Assembly: GCF_029867415.1 (NCBI RefSeq)
Contig: NW_026705229.1
Span: forward strand, 62,001-126,000
Direction: 5' to 3'
Length of the DNA: 64,000 bases
From: Vicia villosa
Lineage: Eukaryota > Streptophyta > Magnoliopsida > Fabales > Fabaceae
The notes beneath the pieces were generated by a model that did not search any database, was not told where the DNA came from, and saw only the letters and a program-made list of their open reading frames with translations. A program made the translations under genes and the position numbers. Each line of letters opens with the position of its first letter. Position 1 is the first letter of the stretch. Shown piece by piece: positions 23,291 through 35,340 of the stretch.

Positions 23291-24574
23291 ATGTTTCGTT
23301 ACATATTTATTTCATGAGACCTGACTATGGTGAGAGGCTCGTGGAAATGAAGCAAGTTGACAATACTAATAACAAAAGTGGCACCCAAGAGATCTAAATT
23401 ATTGTTTCATATTTATTTCTACTAATATTACTATATCTCACATGCATGCATGCAGCTAACCTTCTTTAAAAAAAGAGACAGATTCTCAATCTCATTAGGG
23501 GACAAACCTTATATAAGCCCAGAAATATTACATAGGAGTCCTATTACTAAACATAACTTCATTTACTTGCTAGCAATTATTATTTCCCTGTATATTATTT
23601 ACAAAAAACTTGGAAGAAGAATAAGTAATTTTTAGTTATGATATGTATTATTAACACAAGGAGCATAGTATCGAGTTTACAAAAAAAAAAATAAGGAGTA
23701 TAGTTGGATCGTTCAATTTGGAAAAAGATAACATCATATTATTTTCCCATGATTAAATGAGATAAACCTTCACTGGCCCAAGAATTCTACCATAGCATAA
23801 AACACATAATTTTTTTTAATATCACGGAGTCACAAACAACCCATTTGGCATGATGATTTTCAAATAATAAAAGTATCAGATAAAGAGATTTAATGAATTT
23901 TCACGTCTATTCTCTTGATTAAAATTTGTGTTCAAATTCCTTTGCTTTATACACTGTATTCTTTTTCAAATATCAGATGTTAGCAAGATTCCCCATGGAA
24001 GTTTTGAAAAAGTCGTTGATTACTTAAATGAATATAACATGATTAAAAACACAGTAACAACAATATATTTAGAAATGGTGAAAAAAACTTTGTATCATTT
24101 TCATCATTTCCTAATATTATACGTCTTGACCATTGTATATCTTTTCATTTTGTATATTATCTATCTCCTTGATTACATGTTCACTAGTATGTGCATACTA
24201 CTAAAAACAGAAAGCATAAATTTGAAAAACAAAGTAAATGACCCTTTAGTTTCAGAAGTGCTCAAAATACATTGTTTTGGAAGTTAGGAAGAACCTCATG
24301 TTCATCACATGCTATGCAATATAAGAAAGAAATAGTGAGTGGAATAAAAGGGGGAAAAGAATAGAAAGAGAAGCCATAATCACAAAAGATAGGGGGAAGA
24401 ATGATGAAGGAACTAAGCAATAATTACTTAAGTTTCAAATAACTTAACCAAACATTGTCATTAGCCCATCAGTATGCTTTACGGTGTACAGAACAAAGAC
24501 CATCAAGGGTATTTTGTTTTAACATAATACTTTGAGAGTAACATGAATATATCAAGGTTATCTGTATCTTAAAA
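23291..24574. other. AT-rich spacer, no confident gene
   Basis: The longest open frame is 23,928-24,287 (+, 119 codons). It is hydrophobic in its second half and is preceded by a pyrimidine-rich stretch ending in CAG, so it could be a leftover exon. It has no domain I recognise and a codon composition typical of random AT-rich DNA. A TATATAAG box at about 23,509 is not followed by a plausible gene. Confidence 0.3.
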
Positions 24575-24964
24575 GAGTTAAATAAGTTTTTGGTCCCTCT
24601 AAATATATGAAGGTTAAATTTCATATCAAAACATTTTGTAAAAAATATCAATATGAACAAATTGTATTTTTCAGAACCAGAAATTTTGCTAGAGATTAGC
24701 TATGATTTTAGCTACGGATTAACTACGAAATTTTATGGGCTCCAGTATCATGTTGACTTTAGCCATGTGGCATGCCACGTCAGCATATTTGACATGTGGC
24801 CCTATCACGTGTTAGTGCCACGTCAGCTCTGTTAACAAACATTAGTAGGAGGGACCAAAAGTGTGGATGTAAAATTTTAGAGGGACCATTCTTTAAAGAA
24901 AATGTTTGAATGGACTAAAAACGAAATCATATATATTTAGAGTGACCAAAAACTTATTTAACCC
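24575..24964. mobile_element. MITE (390 bp), GGGTTAAATAAG...family, complete
   Basis: Terminal inverted repeats of about 35 bp: GAGTTAAATAAGTTTTTGGT at the left and the complement of GGGTTAAATAAGTTTTTGGT at the right. The centre carries several CACGTGGC/GCCACGTC-type ABA-box-like palindromes. No convincing target duplication could be read. Confidence 0.75.
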
Positions 24965-25156
24965 AATTATAAATAGATAAATAGTTACTTGTACTTATAT
25001 AATTTTTGTCACAATTTTATTGATACTTCTTTTACGCTTCAATTTCTTCGAGAAGCTCATACGTGTATTGTTATGCTGTTATGTTATACAAATATATTAT
25101 CTTCATTCACTCTTATAAAAGATATATAAAACAACAACATCATCACATAATACTAT

Positions 25157-27842
25157 CTATAGGTGGATACTGAAATCTTGAGGTTCCAGTCTTTCTAATG
25201 CATCGAAGACAAGTTGGAGTGGGCATGTTGTGATGTGGGGTTGTCCTCTGATAGAAAGACAAGTGTCCTTGACGAACACATGAGAATTTATAGCCAATAT
25301 GAGATATTCACCCTCTCTATGTACGATTGTTTGTTTTTCCAAATGCATGTCACACTACCTTTCAACGATTTTGAGGTTAAAGTTCTTAGCTAATATGTGC
25401 AAGTTTTTCAATATTAGTGTGAATACAAAAAGAACCATCCTACGTTTGTATTGTTCTACAGTTTATTCCACATTCTAAGGAAATATTCTAACCTCGGCCA
25501 ACCTTAAAGGTTGGATTTCCTTGAATAAGGTCGTAAATCTTTTGAAGTGTAGATAGACTCCTTAAAGCAAATCTATGATAAATTCTTCTTTATGGTGCCC
25601 CTTAATAATGTTATGCACAAAACCCTCTACCAGATTCTAGAAATGGCGTTCATGGACTAGGAGAATAAGTATGACTTGGAGGAGAGTATGGACGGTTTTG
25701 AGGGCACCAAATTCGATGAGAAATTCGACAAAGATAATCTCAAATATGAAAGGGGAATACATTCTTTCCCCATTTATTATGGGGTCTTTTTCAATCTCAC
25801 CTCGATGAAGAAGGTTGTAGTCTTTAAGGAGTTTAATCAATTTGCTCTGGGTTTTCCTGATCATGCTTAAGGTTCCATTGAAATCAAGAAGAGAGATAAA
25901 CATCATATGACCAACAAGCTTATCGGGAAAGAATCGAAGACAAACCCCGTAGATATAGATATCATACTAAGTAATAATATTTTTCATTCCCTACCTCAAC
26001 ATCAACTCTTTTAGTTTTGTCCCTTTCAAACTTCCATTAATGTTTTCCCTAATTATCCAAAGAGTTGAAATATTATTGTGGCATTATTGCACAAAGTGGT
26101 TTCAAATGTTTTTCAAAAAATCCTTTCATCATATGCAAATACTTTATCTTATCAAATCCTTGATGGCTAATGATTATTGCAAGGTCTGTGAATATTGTTA
26201 AGGAAATGGGTTCCTTTATGAAGAAGTTGCAAGAATCTAAAGTGGAGCAAGCAAAAAACTATGGGACACCAAAGACAAATTAGAAAAGGTTTCTAAGGAG
26301 TTGATGAAGGCTCTTGATAGAAAAAAAAAGTTGAAGAGGAAGATCTCCAGGCTTCCCATATGCCCAACAAAGATATTTTCACTATTTTTCCAAACATAAA
26401 AAGGAGGCAAAAGTATATTGATCCCCCTTTTGAATTGAATAAAAAAATTGGACTCTCTCGAGAAGATTGCACAAAGTAGAGTAAAGTTATTAGTGAGATG
26501 GAGGTTGATTTGGTTCCGTTGAAGTTTGGTAAGGAGAAAGTTGATCAGGTAGTTGTGAGATCTCTAAACCATGTGGAACTTTTGTACCATAAGATCAAGA
26601 TCTCAAGGGTTAAGGTCAAGTTTGACCAGAGATTCATGTGTAGGAAGATTGTCTCTATTGTAGTTTAATCTTAGCCTTTTTTGTATTTAGCATCTACTAT
26701 GTTATCGTTTAATAGTTTTGTGCCAACGACACTCACTGAATGAAATTTCTTTGTGTTTCCTTGTCATTCCCATAGATTTTATTGTTGCTTTGTTGTATAG
26801 ATAATATGTAGCTCATTGTTTGTTAATATTTTAAGTGTATTTTTAATACTTTAAATGAATATGATAATTTAAAAGTTATTGTATCCTAAAAGGCCCCATG
26901 TTCAGGACTTGTGAATCAACTTTTTTATGCCCATTTCAGATATTTTTGTACGAATGATTTTAGGTGTCTTTGGGGAGTAAACACGTCCAAGTGTGTTTCC
27001 CTTCCCTAACCCTAAGTGATAACTTAGTTCAAGGTCGACGGTCCTGATGGCATGATCACCTCCACTTTATAATGGCTAGCTAATAAAAAGGGTAAGTCAT
27101 TCTCTATTTGTTCACCACCTATGTGTTGGAGTTATGGTATATTTACTTGTGTGCCTTGCAAAAAAATTTAATTTGTCCTTTAGTTTTTCCTTTACATGTA
27201 TACCACCTATTTGTTTTATTTTTGATGTCTTCTAAGGGGATTTATGCTTTACCCCGACGAATTTTGCTTTTTTTCCTTTTTAGTGCCACCACATGTGCGT
27301 CAAAGTTTAAGTCCTACTATGGAGGGTTTAAGTGTTATCTTATCATTATAATAAGTAACAACCAAACATCTTGGTGAAAATTTCATTTATTAAGTCTATT
27401 CTCATATAACGTTACATTGTAAAATATTATCTAAGAGAAGTTTAGCAAAAAGAAACTTTGCTGTGACATTGTTTAAGTTTGAATGTACTTCATATCTTTG
27501 GAATTAGCTCCCCATGGAGTTTCTCAATTCCGTAAGCTATTTTTCATGTGATTGTTTAGATTTAGTACCTTCCTTCCCAACTTGGTGCCAAAAAATTCCC
27601 CTCCCCAACATTGTTTATGCTAATGTCAGCTCTGCAAAGGACAAGATCCTTAGGGTGGTATTACCTGGGCTTTATATTATTGTTGTATTTGACTACCCTA
27701 CCTTTCTTGAGGAAAACATTGACGAGGGAAGAGAAGCATATTCTTTCATTTAAGAAGTCCATCTCTTTTCATACTGCTTGGGAGTTTTCCTTGTCAAAAA
27801 AGGGTCGTGATGTTCTCAAGGTAAGATCTCCGTCCTTGACGG
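25157..27842 (+). pseudogene. Degenerate transposon-like coding traces
   Basis: Fragmentary + strand reading with many stops. A stretch around 25,285-25,400 resembles the 'leu-pro-phe ... phe-glu-val' segment of plant 'putative gypsy-type transposon' proteins. Lys/Glu-rich coiled-coil-like traces occur at about 26,180-26,660 (reading around KKLQESKVEQAK). A 79-codon open frame at 27,514-27,753 may be a further piece. No intact gene can be built. The family call is tentative; I cannot exclude a decayed host gene. Confidence 0.25.
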
Positions 27843-28130
27843 CACTACTACGAAAAAGGCTTTTAACAATAGTTAGAAAAGATATATAATCACTCAGGTC
27901 CAGGAATTTATGTGGAGTGTTGTTGTAAATGTGTTACTTACAATCATGGTCATCAGACTATTGTAGTATACTAGAAAGCACACGCGATATCACAACGGTT
28001 AGTTAACTCAATTGTTGTGATAGTCCAAAAAGTCTCAGGTGCGATTCTCAGCAGCGACATTTTGGAACATAAATTACAACTTATCATGGTTACAATAGAT
28101 AACCGTTGTGAAAAGTATTCATAGTTTATT
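27843..28130 (+). mobile_element. CACTA transposon 5' terminus
   Basis: Starts CACTACTACGAAAAAGGC, the canonical CACTA/En-Spm terminal motif, followed by sub-terminal words with ACAATAG and ATAACCGTTGTGAAAAG. The matching end is not identified in the window. A tRNA-like segment is embedded at about 27,984-28,058. Confidence 0.5.
27984..28058 (+). other. tRNA-like (box A/box B-like) segment
   Basis: ACGGTTAGTTAACTC resembles a D-arm/box A, and GGTGCGATTCTC resembles a degenerate T-arm/box B about 45 nt downstream. It is too imperfect for a functional tRNA. It is probably a tRNA-derived fragment inside the CACTA element. Confidence 0.3.
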
Positions 28131-28617
28131 ATATAATATGTCGATTTCTTATCTTTTCATACTCCTCATTAAAGAAATACAACCATTCAAATTGATAAAG
28201 AAGTATATAATTTGAAAATTAATCTATTCTTGAATTTTTAGACTATAAGTTTCTATTTCAATTTAAATGAATGTATTTTTATTAAAAGGTTAGTAAAACA
28301 AACAATTTACACAACATATAATAAACTAAACTTCATCTATTGTCAACCTATATAATAATTTAAAGAAAAAAACATTGCTAAATCACTAGAAGCCTCTTTC
28401 TTGTGACTTATCAATGTTTTGTTCTTGTTTTGAGAACATTTGTCAACAACAACAACATACAACAATACAACAAATACATGCAACAAAGTAAAAAACATAC
28501 ATTTTAATAACAAAACACTAACAACATACAACATCACAAGATATATTAAATTGTTTTAAGAACGCACATTTTATTGAAAATAATCGTGGAACTGTAACAA
28601 ATTATGAAGTTCATCTA

Positions 28618-28707
28618 GTTTGTGATGCTATGAAAAAAAATACAAGGTGGATGAAGTTTCCACAATAACTTCATACTTCTTGTATTTTTTTTCATAGCAA
28701 TACAAAC
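28618..28707. repeat. Long hairpin with perfect 20-bp stem
   Basis: GCTATGAAAAAAAATACAAG (28,627-28,646) is perfectly complementary to 28,679-28,698. The stem continues inward as ATGAAGTT/AACTTCAT after a small internal loop, and outward to 28,618 and 28,707 with two mismatches. It could be a tiny foldback transposon or a small-RNA-type precursor. No promoter is obvious. Confidence 0.7.
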
Positions 28708-30000
28708 CATATGTACCATAGCCAAAGTATGTGGTTTGTTAAGGTGGTGAAGACGAATCTGGAAAAAAAAAGAGAACATTCTACAAATGAAGACATGAGA
28801 ACCCATTTTTAACAAGAAACGTAAATGAAATTTGAGTATAATCTTAATGAACGAACCTCAAGATAGCGAATGGTGAAGACGAATATGAAGGTTGCAGTAT
28901 GTGTGAATAGTGCCATGTATGTTATGGTTATGTTTTGAGAGAAAAGAGTGCCAAAAGAGGAGAACAAAAGGTAAAAAGGAAATGGAAAGGGAATGGGCAT
29001 CACTTTATATGCATCATCCATTGCTCTTCATCAGACTACCATCAACCATCCATTTCCTATCATTAACTCATATTATACGCTTGTTGCCACCATCATCACC
29101 ATATATCATCCCCTTAATCATCCAACACCATAATCTGCAAGGAAACACAACAAACTTCAACCACAAGCATCATCACAATATAACCAACAATCATAACATC
29201 ACATTGTTATGGTTGTTGGCTGTAATCAAATAGTTTAAGCAAAATTTCACCAAAACCCTGAAGTTTTTTTCTCTTTTCTAAAAGATTCTCACACGCTTCA
29301 AATTTCCACACGTACAAAAATACTCTATAAATCAACCTACTGACTCATTGCAATGAATATACCATTTCCCTACGTTTACGCTACTGAAAACCAAACCCTA
29401 AATCCATAATCCTAACTTCTAAGCATCAACAACATCCAGAAGAAGAGTATAAAGAAGTGCGCAAGTAAAGCTCAGCCCGATATTAAAAGCTTCATAGGTT
29501 CGAGATCAACCAGATGTTAAAATCTCACAGGTAATTGATTATCCTGTGTAAAACCAAGGATTTGAGCTCAAGGACCGTGTTTGTGGAAAGAAGACTAACT
29601 GCTTCAATCTACCATCGGGAAAGAAGATTTACCACTTCACTCCTGAATGTATTATGAAGAAAAGAAGAAAACGTCCATATCTATCGTCTTGTAATATTTG
29701 GTTGAAGATCAACCATCAAATTCTTGTATAAGGTGGTTCGTGAGTCTTTCCTATTAAAAATTCTCAATATTTATTGGAAACTCTCAAAATCAATTCTTAG
29801 GAACTAAATCATTTTTAACTTGACCTTCTTTTATTTTTTGCATTTTATTTTTTCCGCTGCTAAAATTTTCAAAATATTTTTAAACTGGGATTTTACTTAA
29901 ATTTTTTTTCAAAATCACAATTTTTTAAACCACACAATTTATCCCCTCTTATGTGATGTCTCAAATCCAACATTATTTTGTCACATCATTCATGCCAGTT
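28708..30000. other. AT-rich spacer without a confident gene
   Basis: No open frame here has recognisable domains. At 29,420-29,750 there is a GA-rich stretch of moderate complexity that resembles LTR-end sequence of unknown family, but the termini could not be placed. The region beyond about 29,980 is related to the sequence upstream of the second NCR gene (59.6-60.0 kb). Confidence 0.35.
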
Positions 30001-30133
30001 TTGCAACATATATTTCCATCATTAATAAATATTATTCATCTTAAGATATATTTATGTTCTCTATCATGAAAGGCAAAGAGAGAAATAATAAAATATTTTG
30101 AACGTTTAATTAGAAGAAAAAAAAAAGAATAAC

Positions 30134-30151
30134 TTTTGATGATCATCAAAA
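30134..30151. promoter_or_regulatory. 18-bp perfect palindrome upstream of NCR gene 1
   Basis: TTTTGATGATCATCAAAA is its own reverse complement and lies 206 bp before the ATG. The same palindrome (16 bp perfect) lies 235 bp before the ATG of the second NCR gene, in a promoter that is otherwise only partly conserved. A dimeric transcription-factor site is the simplest reading. Confidence 0.6.
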
Positions 30152-30306
30152 ATTTCATATTCAATTTTTAACTAATTTTAAACAAGTCACGCTAATGTTC
30201 TTTAGAGACATTTAACATTCATTTTAATTTATTAATAAGTTCTTCCAACTTATAATAAGTGCTTAAAACAATTTAATTAAAGTTAACTAAGTATGAATTT
30301 TTTTCT

Positions 30307-30313
30307 TATAAAG
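30307..30313 (+). promoter_or_regulatory. TATA box of NCR gene 1
   Basis: TATAAAG, in the context CTTATAAAGTAATCAAAT, 44 bp before the chosen ATG. The same context precedes the second NCR gene (59,942). Confidence 0.65.
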
Positions 30314-30356
30314 TAATCAAATTATTTTCTATTATTACATGCAAAAGAAGTTAAAT

Positions 30357-30569
30357 ATGTCTCAAATCCCAAACTTATTTTATGCTTTGATCATTTTTCT
30401 TTCTGTTTTTCTTGTTGAGCCAGGCACTACTCCTGTTGTAACCAGTGGCTTTGAGACATATTATTCTTATCGTCTTACTTTATGTGAGAATAGCTCTGAT
30501 TGTCCGAGAAGTACCTGCTATCCTTTTTCAACTCCAACATGCTTGTATAGAAAATGTCATTGCATCTAA
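30357..30569 (+). CDS. NCR (nodule-specific cysteine-rich) secreted peptide, single exon
   Basis: In IRLC legumes NCR peptides are made in infected nodule cells, sent through the secretory pathway to the symbiosome and drive or control terminal differentiation of rhizobia. This 70-residue product has a hydrophobic signal peptide (about residues 1-24) and a mature part with six cysteines at 43, 49, 54, 62, 67 and 69, spacing C-5-C-4-C-7-C-4-C-1-C, a classic NCR pattern. The ATG at 30,357 was chosen over the in-frame 30,339 ATG because it aligns with the start of the paralogue at 59,999 (both begin Met-x-Gln-Ile). Unlike that paralogue it has no intron and carries about 18 extra residues between signal peptide and first cysteine. 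The mature peptide has a modest positive bias near its end (YRKCHC). Which NCR it is cannot be told. Confidence 0.85.
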   Translation: MSQIPNLFYALIIFLSVFLVEPGTTPVVTSGFETYYSYRLTLCENSSDCPRSTCYPFSTPTCLYRKCHCI

Positions 30570-30831
30570 GGGTAATAAATAAGTTGAAAAATAATTATAT
30601 ATTAATTTGGGCTCCGCAATGTACGGTTGTAAATTAGTTTTTATATATTTTATAATTTAAATTTAATAATTTATATTACAATAACATATTATGAATTATA
30701 ATTGAGAAATATAAATGATTTTTGAAAAATGAAATATAAAAATATGAATATTGTAACACAAATAACGGTAAAGTGTAACTATACGTTTCTGATTTAATGA
30801 ATTATTATTCAATAAAATTTTGAATATTTTT

Positions 30832-30955
30832 ATAAATTTATGTCTATGTTATAACTTTAGTTGAATGCTGAATACATAACTTTATAACTTTATAAATTTA
30901 TGTCTCTGTTATAAATTTATGTCTATGTTATAACTTTAGTTGAATGCTAAAGTGT
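30832..30955 (+). repeat. Short tandem duplication downstream of NCR gene 1
   Basis: The phrase ATGTCTATGTTATAACTTTA followed by GTTGAATGCT occurs twice, about 80 bp apart, with further partial copies of ATAAATTTATGTCT between. Lies just before the truncated left end of element C. Confidence 0.6.
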
Positions 30956-31049
30956 AACTATGTTATAACTCAACATTAAATGTGATTGATTCAAATTCTG
31001 TAATCTCTTGCATTCAGAATTTCATTGTATTTTATTTCAAATTCGTGCC

Positions 31050-31062
31050 TATATAAACGCAT
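31050..31062 (+). promoter_or_regulatory. Possible TATA box upstream of the extra ORF of element C
   Basis: CCTATATAAACGC lies about 130 bp before the ATG at 31,186, followed by a CA/CT-rich leader. This would suit an internal promoter for the downstream ORF. No such box is evident at the same place in element A. Confidence 0.35.
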
Positions 31063-31185
31063 CTCACATTCATTTCATATCTTTCCACTCATCTTCTCTG
31101 TTCATCGTTGTATGCTTTTTTTTGCCTCCTTCTCTCTCTTTTCAAAAACCCTAAAGTGAAATCCAGTAATCTCAAGTGCTCTTCA

Positions 31186-33502
31186 ATGGCTTCTTCTTCA
31201 AATGTTCAACGCAAGGTTTCGACTTCTCAACAAGAACAACAAAAGAAACATGTCTCTACTCCATTGAAGACGTGTTTGATTCCATACGATGATTTGGAAG
31301 TTCTCTGTGAATCTATGGTTGATTTTGAAAATCTGCAGGCACATGATTTCAACATCAAAACAGATATGTTGGTTCAAGGATTGGGCAAACTATTTTGAAC
31401 GTCTAATTGGACCAGTTTACCCTCTTTTGGTTAAGGAATTTTGGACTCATGTCACTGTTACCCCAACTGCTATCATCTCTTTTGTGTTAGGTCAAGAAGT
31501 GGTTGTGTCTGAGAATCTGATAAGGAAGCTATATAGTCTTGAAGGTTTGGGTGGAATTACTGGTTCTCTCCCTGGAAGAACTGATTTGGAAAAAGTTCAT
31601 CCAGAGTTGTTTACTTCTGGAATAGGCTCACCTCACTCTACAGATCTGAAGCCTTCGTACAGAGTTTGGGCGAAGATCATTCTGGGATCTTTCATTCACG
31701 GAAAAGCTACAAATTATGCAACCTACATCAGTCAAGATCAACAGTTCCTTCTGTACTGCATTGGAAAGGGTATGGGAATCAACTTGCCTCAGGTTCTATT
31801 CAATCATCTGAGTACTCATGTGACATAATCAAGGGAAACTGAACGTCTGAAGTATCCCAAGATTAAGAAGAATACCATTCCCATGGGAAGAGTGGTATCA
31901 AACATTCTGACTAAGAGTGGTCTGATTGATACTCTGAGAGTAGCTGTCTCTATTCAAGATCTGACAGTTGTTCATGGGAGTACTCTGATTGCTCAGTCTT
32001 TGAGAAGAATGCAATTGATTAAAAAAGGTGATCTCCACTCCAAAGTTGATTCCTGATATTCTGACAAGAAGAACTCCAGTTGATGGTTTCCCTCAGATGT
32101 TCAAGGAAGAACTATCAGAATCTGTTCAACTCTATCTGGAATCTTGTGTAAGAGACCAGTCAGAAGTTGACCCTGATTGGATTCGTGGAAGAACTCTTCC
32201 ATCTTTGGATGAGTTGAAGAAAAAGGATAAGAAGAAGAAACAAAAGAAGCTGAAGAGAAAGGTCACAGAAGAAGGTCCTGCTGCAAAGAAAGTCAAGAAG
32301 CAGAAGAAACCTTCATGTATTGTTATCTCTGACTCTGTACCTATTAATAGTTCTGAATACGTATCAACAGAGTCCCTCAAAGTACCTAGAACTTCTGAAG
32401 AGCTTCAGAAGCTCATAGAAGATATTGATAATGTAGACACCTCTAGTTTACATTCTTCCTCTGACCTTCCCCCTTAGAAAAGACCACCATCTTCTGAACT
32501 TCCATCTCCTTCCACCACCACTAAAAGAATCCGTCCACTTCATTCTAAACCAACTCTTAACCCCCAACCTCTAACATTTATCTTTCCACAAATTCCTTAT
32601 GAAAATATCTTTTCCAATAATCAATCGCATTCAACCATCTTCATCCCTAAAGCAATCTCACCAATAAATGACCCTTCATCTTCATCCACGGCAGATTCAT
32701 CACCCTCTCTATCCTCTTCAACCACCTCTGCTTTGTTCTCTAGAGAACCTGAACCGTATTTCATCCTTAACCCAGACTCTCCAATCACCCGTCTCAGAAT
32801 CAACCCTCTTAAACCATCTAATGATATATGTTTTGAATTATTAAAGTATAAGGTACGGACAGGGTTAGATGTTCTGAAGGTTGCTCATGACTCCAAGCTG
32901 GATCATGTAGCCGCTGGAAAGCTTTTAGTGAGGAAATACAAGATGAATTTCTGGACCTCCAGAAAGATTGTTTGGCTGCTGCTCCTGGTCCTTCTGGATT
33001 CTTCTTGGAGTATAATAATGGAAAGTATTATCATCCCATCACAAACTGGAAGCCTCTGGAAGAGAAGCAGTTTATTGATGAGTTAGAAGAAGAAAATCCT
33101 CTGGCAATCGTTGTTTGGAAGCCACATCCCTACAAGGTTCTGACTGGAGATTTTCAGTTGTTGTTCAACTGGTTCAGGGAGAACCCTCTGGAAAAGGCCC
33201 CTGAAATGGTTTATCCAGAAGTTAAGTACCCATAAGAACCTGTACCTCCTGTTTTCAAAGGGCTTCCTACTGAAGAAACACCTGATGAAGATATTCCTGT
33301 TGAGAAAAATCATGAAGATGTTCAAATGGTTGAAGCTGATGCTGCTCATCCTATTATGGAAAATAGTTTTGATGCTTCTTCTGCTGGTCCTTCTGCTTCT
33401 GTTCTGCTGAACACTATGAAGGAACTCCAACAGAATCAAGCTACCTTGGCTAGTCGTCTGGACAAGCAAGATGACACCAACGCAGAATTCAGAACTTGGA
33501 TG
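31186..33502 (+). pseudogene. Extra ORF of element C, N-terminal and central part (frameshifted)
   Basis: Homologous over most of its length to the 3,725-6,516 ORF of element A. It shares the words VLCE.MVDF, GPVYP.LVKEFW and, in the C-terminal domain, EEKQFIDELEEENPLAIVVWKP (compare A's DKQFVDELEEV and REIVVWRPQ). ATG at 31,186. The frame breaks near 31,385, 31,826 (TAA), about 32,475 (TAG), about 33,000 and 33,233 (TAA). The coding sequence is interrupted at 33,502 by element D and resumes in frame at 51,085. Confidence 0.75.
33498..33502 (+). repeat. Left target-site duplication of element D
   Basis: GGATG, matching AGATG at 51,080-51,084 in four of five bases. Using this pair restores an uninterrupted reading frame across the insertion in element C. 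Confidence 0.75.
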
Positions 33503-35035
33503 TCTCATACCCCAAAATTTGCCCTCCTCATTTCAACTTCAATGGCTCAAGGCTCAAGGGTTTTATCAAGGCCTTCTCCTAAGCAAGGATCTCCGGAGCT
33601 AGGGTTTTGTATCCTCCTAAGGAAACTGACAAAACAAGGACTCCAATGGATTTCATATGACTCATTATGCCTCAAAGCATCTCCATGTTAAAAGGCAAGC
33701 TTCAACTCCAAGGATTGCTCACTCAATGGCCCAGATGATCCATAATCGATTAATTTGACCTAAAAGTCAACTATGGTCAAAGTATGGTCAAAACTCCTGA
33801 TTTTTGGTTAACAATAATATTATGAAGTATCATTCATCATTTGATAAAAGGTTGATCATGATTCATCAAGGAAAAGCTTCAAAATCAACAAAGGGCATAG
33901 TTACTAAATTAGGGTTTTTGCTCTAAAAAGTCAATTGTACTTTGACCAGGCATAACTTTCACATGGAACATCAGAAATTTCTCACTCAAATCCTATTTTG
34001 AAGGAAATTTGATTCTCTACAACTTTGTCTCTCGCATGCCAAGGCCAGAAATGCTTCATTTGGGAGATATGGTACAAAAGATTATAGGCCCTTTTCAAAA
34101 GTCAACCAAAAGCAATTTCTTGTCAAAGGGAATATCATCAAGATAAAATCTCCAAATGAAAAATATGTTCAAAAGGGGAGATATGCCTTGCTAAAGTTGG
34201 GCAATTTTGGAGGCAAAATGTGAAATAAAAGGGGTTCAAATTGGAGTTTCTTGCAAATGGGCCTAACTTTTTATGGTTTAATCTTGAACCATAAGCTATA
34301 CAAGTTATCAAAATCATTGGCCACGAATTATAGCATTTTATTTGATTTTATATGATTTTATTTCATTTTAAAAAGTGATTTAAAGTTGCATAATTCAAAA
34401 GGAAAATCAAATATTGGATTAGGGGAATCATAATGGCCAATTTCAATCAATATTTATTGAATATTTCCAATATAAATTCGTGCATAAGTTATTGGAATAA
34501 CATTGATTCAAGATTGGATTAAAATAGAAAGTTTAAGAAATCAAAATTTTCAAGTTTGCAAGATTGTATTCCAAGGTCTTTGGGCTATTATTTTTGACCT
34601 AATTCATACCCCTACAAGTAGTAAACACAAGGCAAGGGAATAGGGGACGAAATTCTGGGAAGAGGAGTGTATGCAAGAACTCAAAAATTTATCAAGAAAC
34701 TCGAATTCGGTTTTGGAGAATTAAGCAATTGCAAGAAGATTTAAGGAGTGCAAAATGTTTCTTGAAGGATTCTGAAGGTGTTTGGATCATCACGCTGCAT
34801 CAACACCCCCAGATAACCTCCATTAAGGCCTCGGTAAGTCACTCCAAACTTGGGCTCAATTGCCTTAATTCATGCCATGTCAACGTGTTTTGATTGCATA
34901 TTGTGTTTTGTTTTGATGATGTGAACGTTTCTGGGCGATTAATTGGAGTTTATAGGGGTTAAACGTGAATCACCATTGTTGGCCGACCTAGGGTTCTTGA
35001 ACTTAAAATTGGGGATTTTTGCTAGGGGTAAAATT

Positions 35036-35053
35036 GGGGGGGGGGGGGGGGGG
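35036..35053 (+). repeat. Poly-G run of 18 in left LTR
   Basis: Eighteen consecutive G where the right LTR has six (49,256-49,263 region). Either homopolymer expansion after insertion or a sequencing/assembly error. Confidence 0.85.
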
Positions 35054-35340
35054 ATTAGGGTTATAACTGAGTTCGTGACCCTTGGACGATGAGATCCCCA
35101 TGGTCGCGAAATATTTCTGTGCATGTATATGGTTTGTAGGTTTTGCAGGTGTATTTGCTACGAAAAGGATTCCCAGCGAATTCGTAGCTAAATCTACATG
35201 GTTTTACAGGATTGTTTGGGGAAGACGATGAGGTGTCCTCATCCGGTTCGGCTGTTTGAATTTCGCGCGTTTCTTTTTCCAATGTTATCTTATTTTCTAT
35301 ATTGTTTAATGCGCGCGTTGATTAAACAAATGATTGTGTT

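Noticed and set aside
23928..24287. 119-codon hydrophobic ORF
   Set aside because: AT-rich random composition, no recognisable family; not enough for a gene call.
24575..24964. 9-bp target duplication for this MITE
   Set aside because: Flanks align poorly (about six of nine by chance), so none is claimed.
29430..29760. Possible host gene exon in a GA-rich stretch before NCR gene 1
   Set aside because: No open frame of useful length and no splice pattern; more like repeat-derived sequence.
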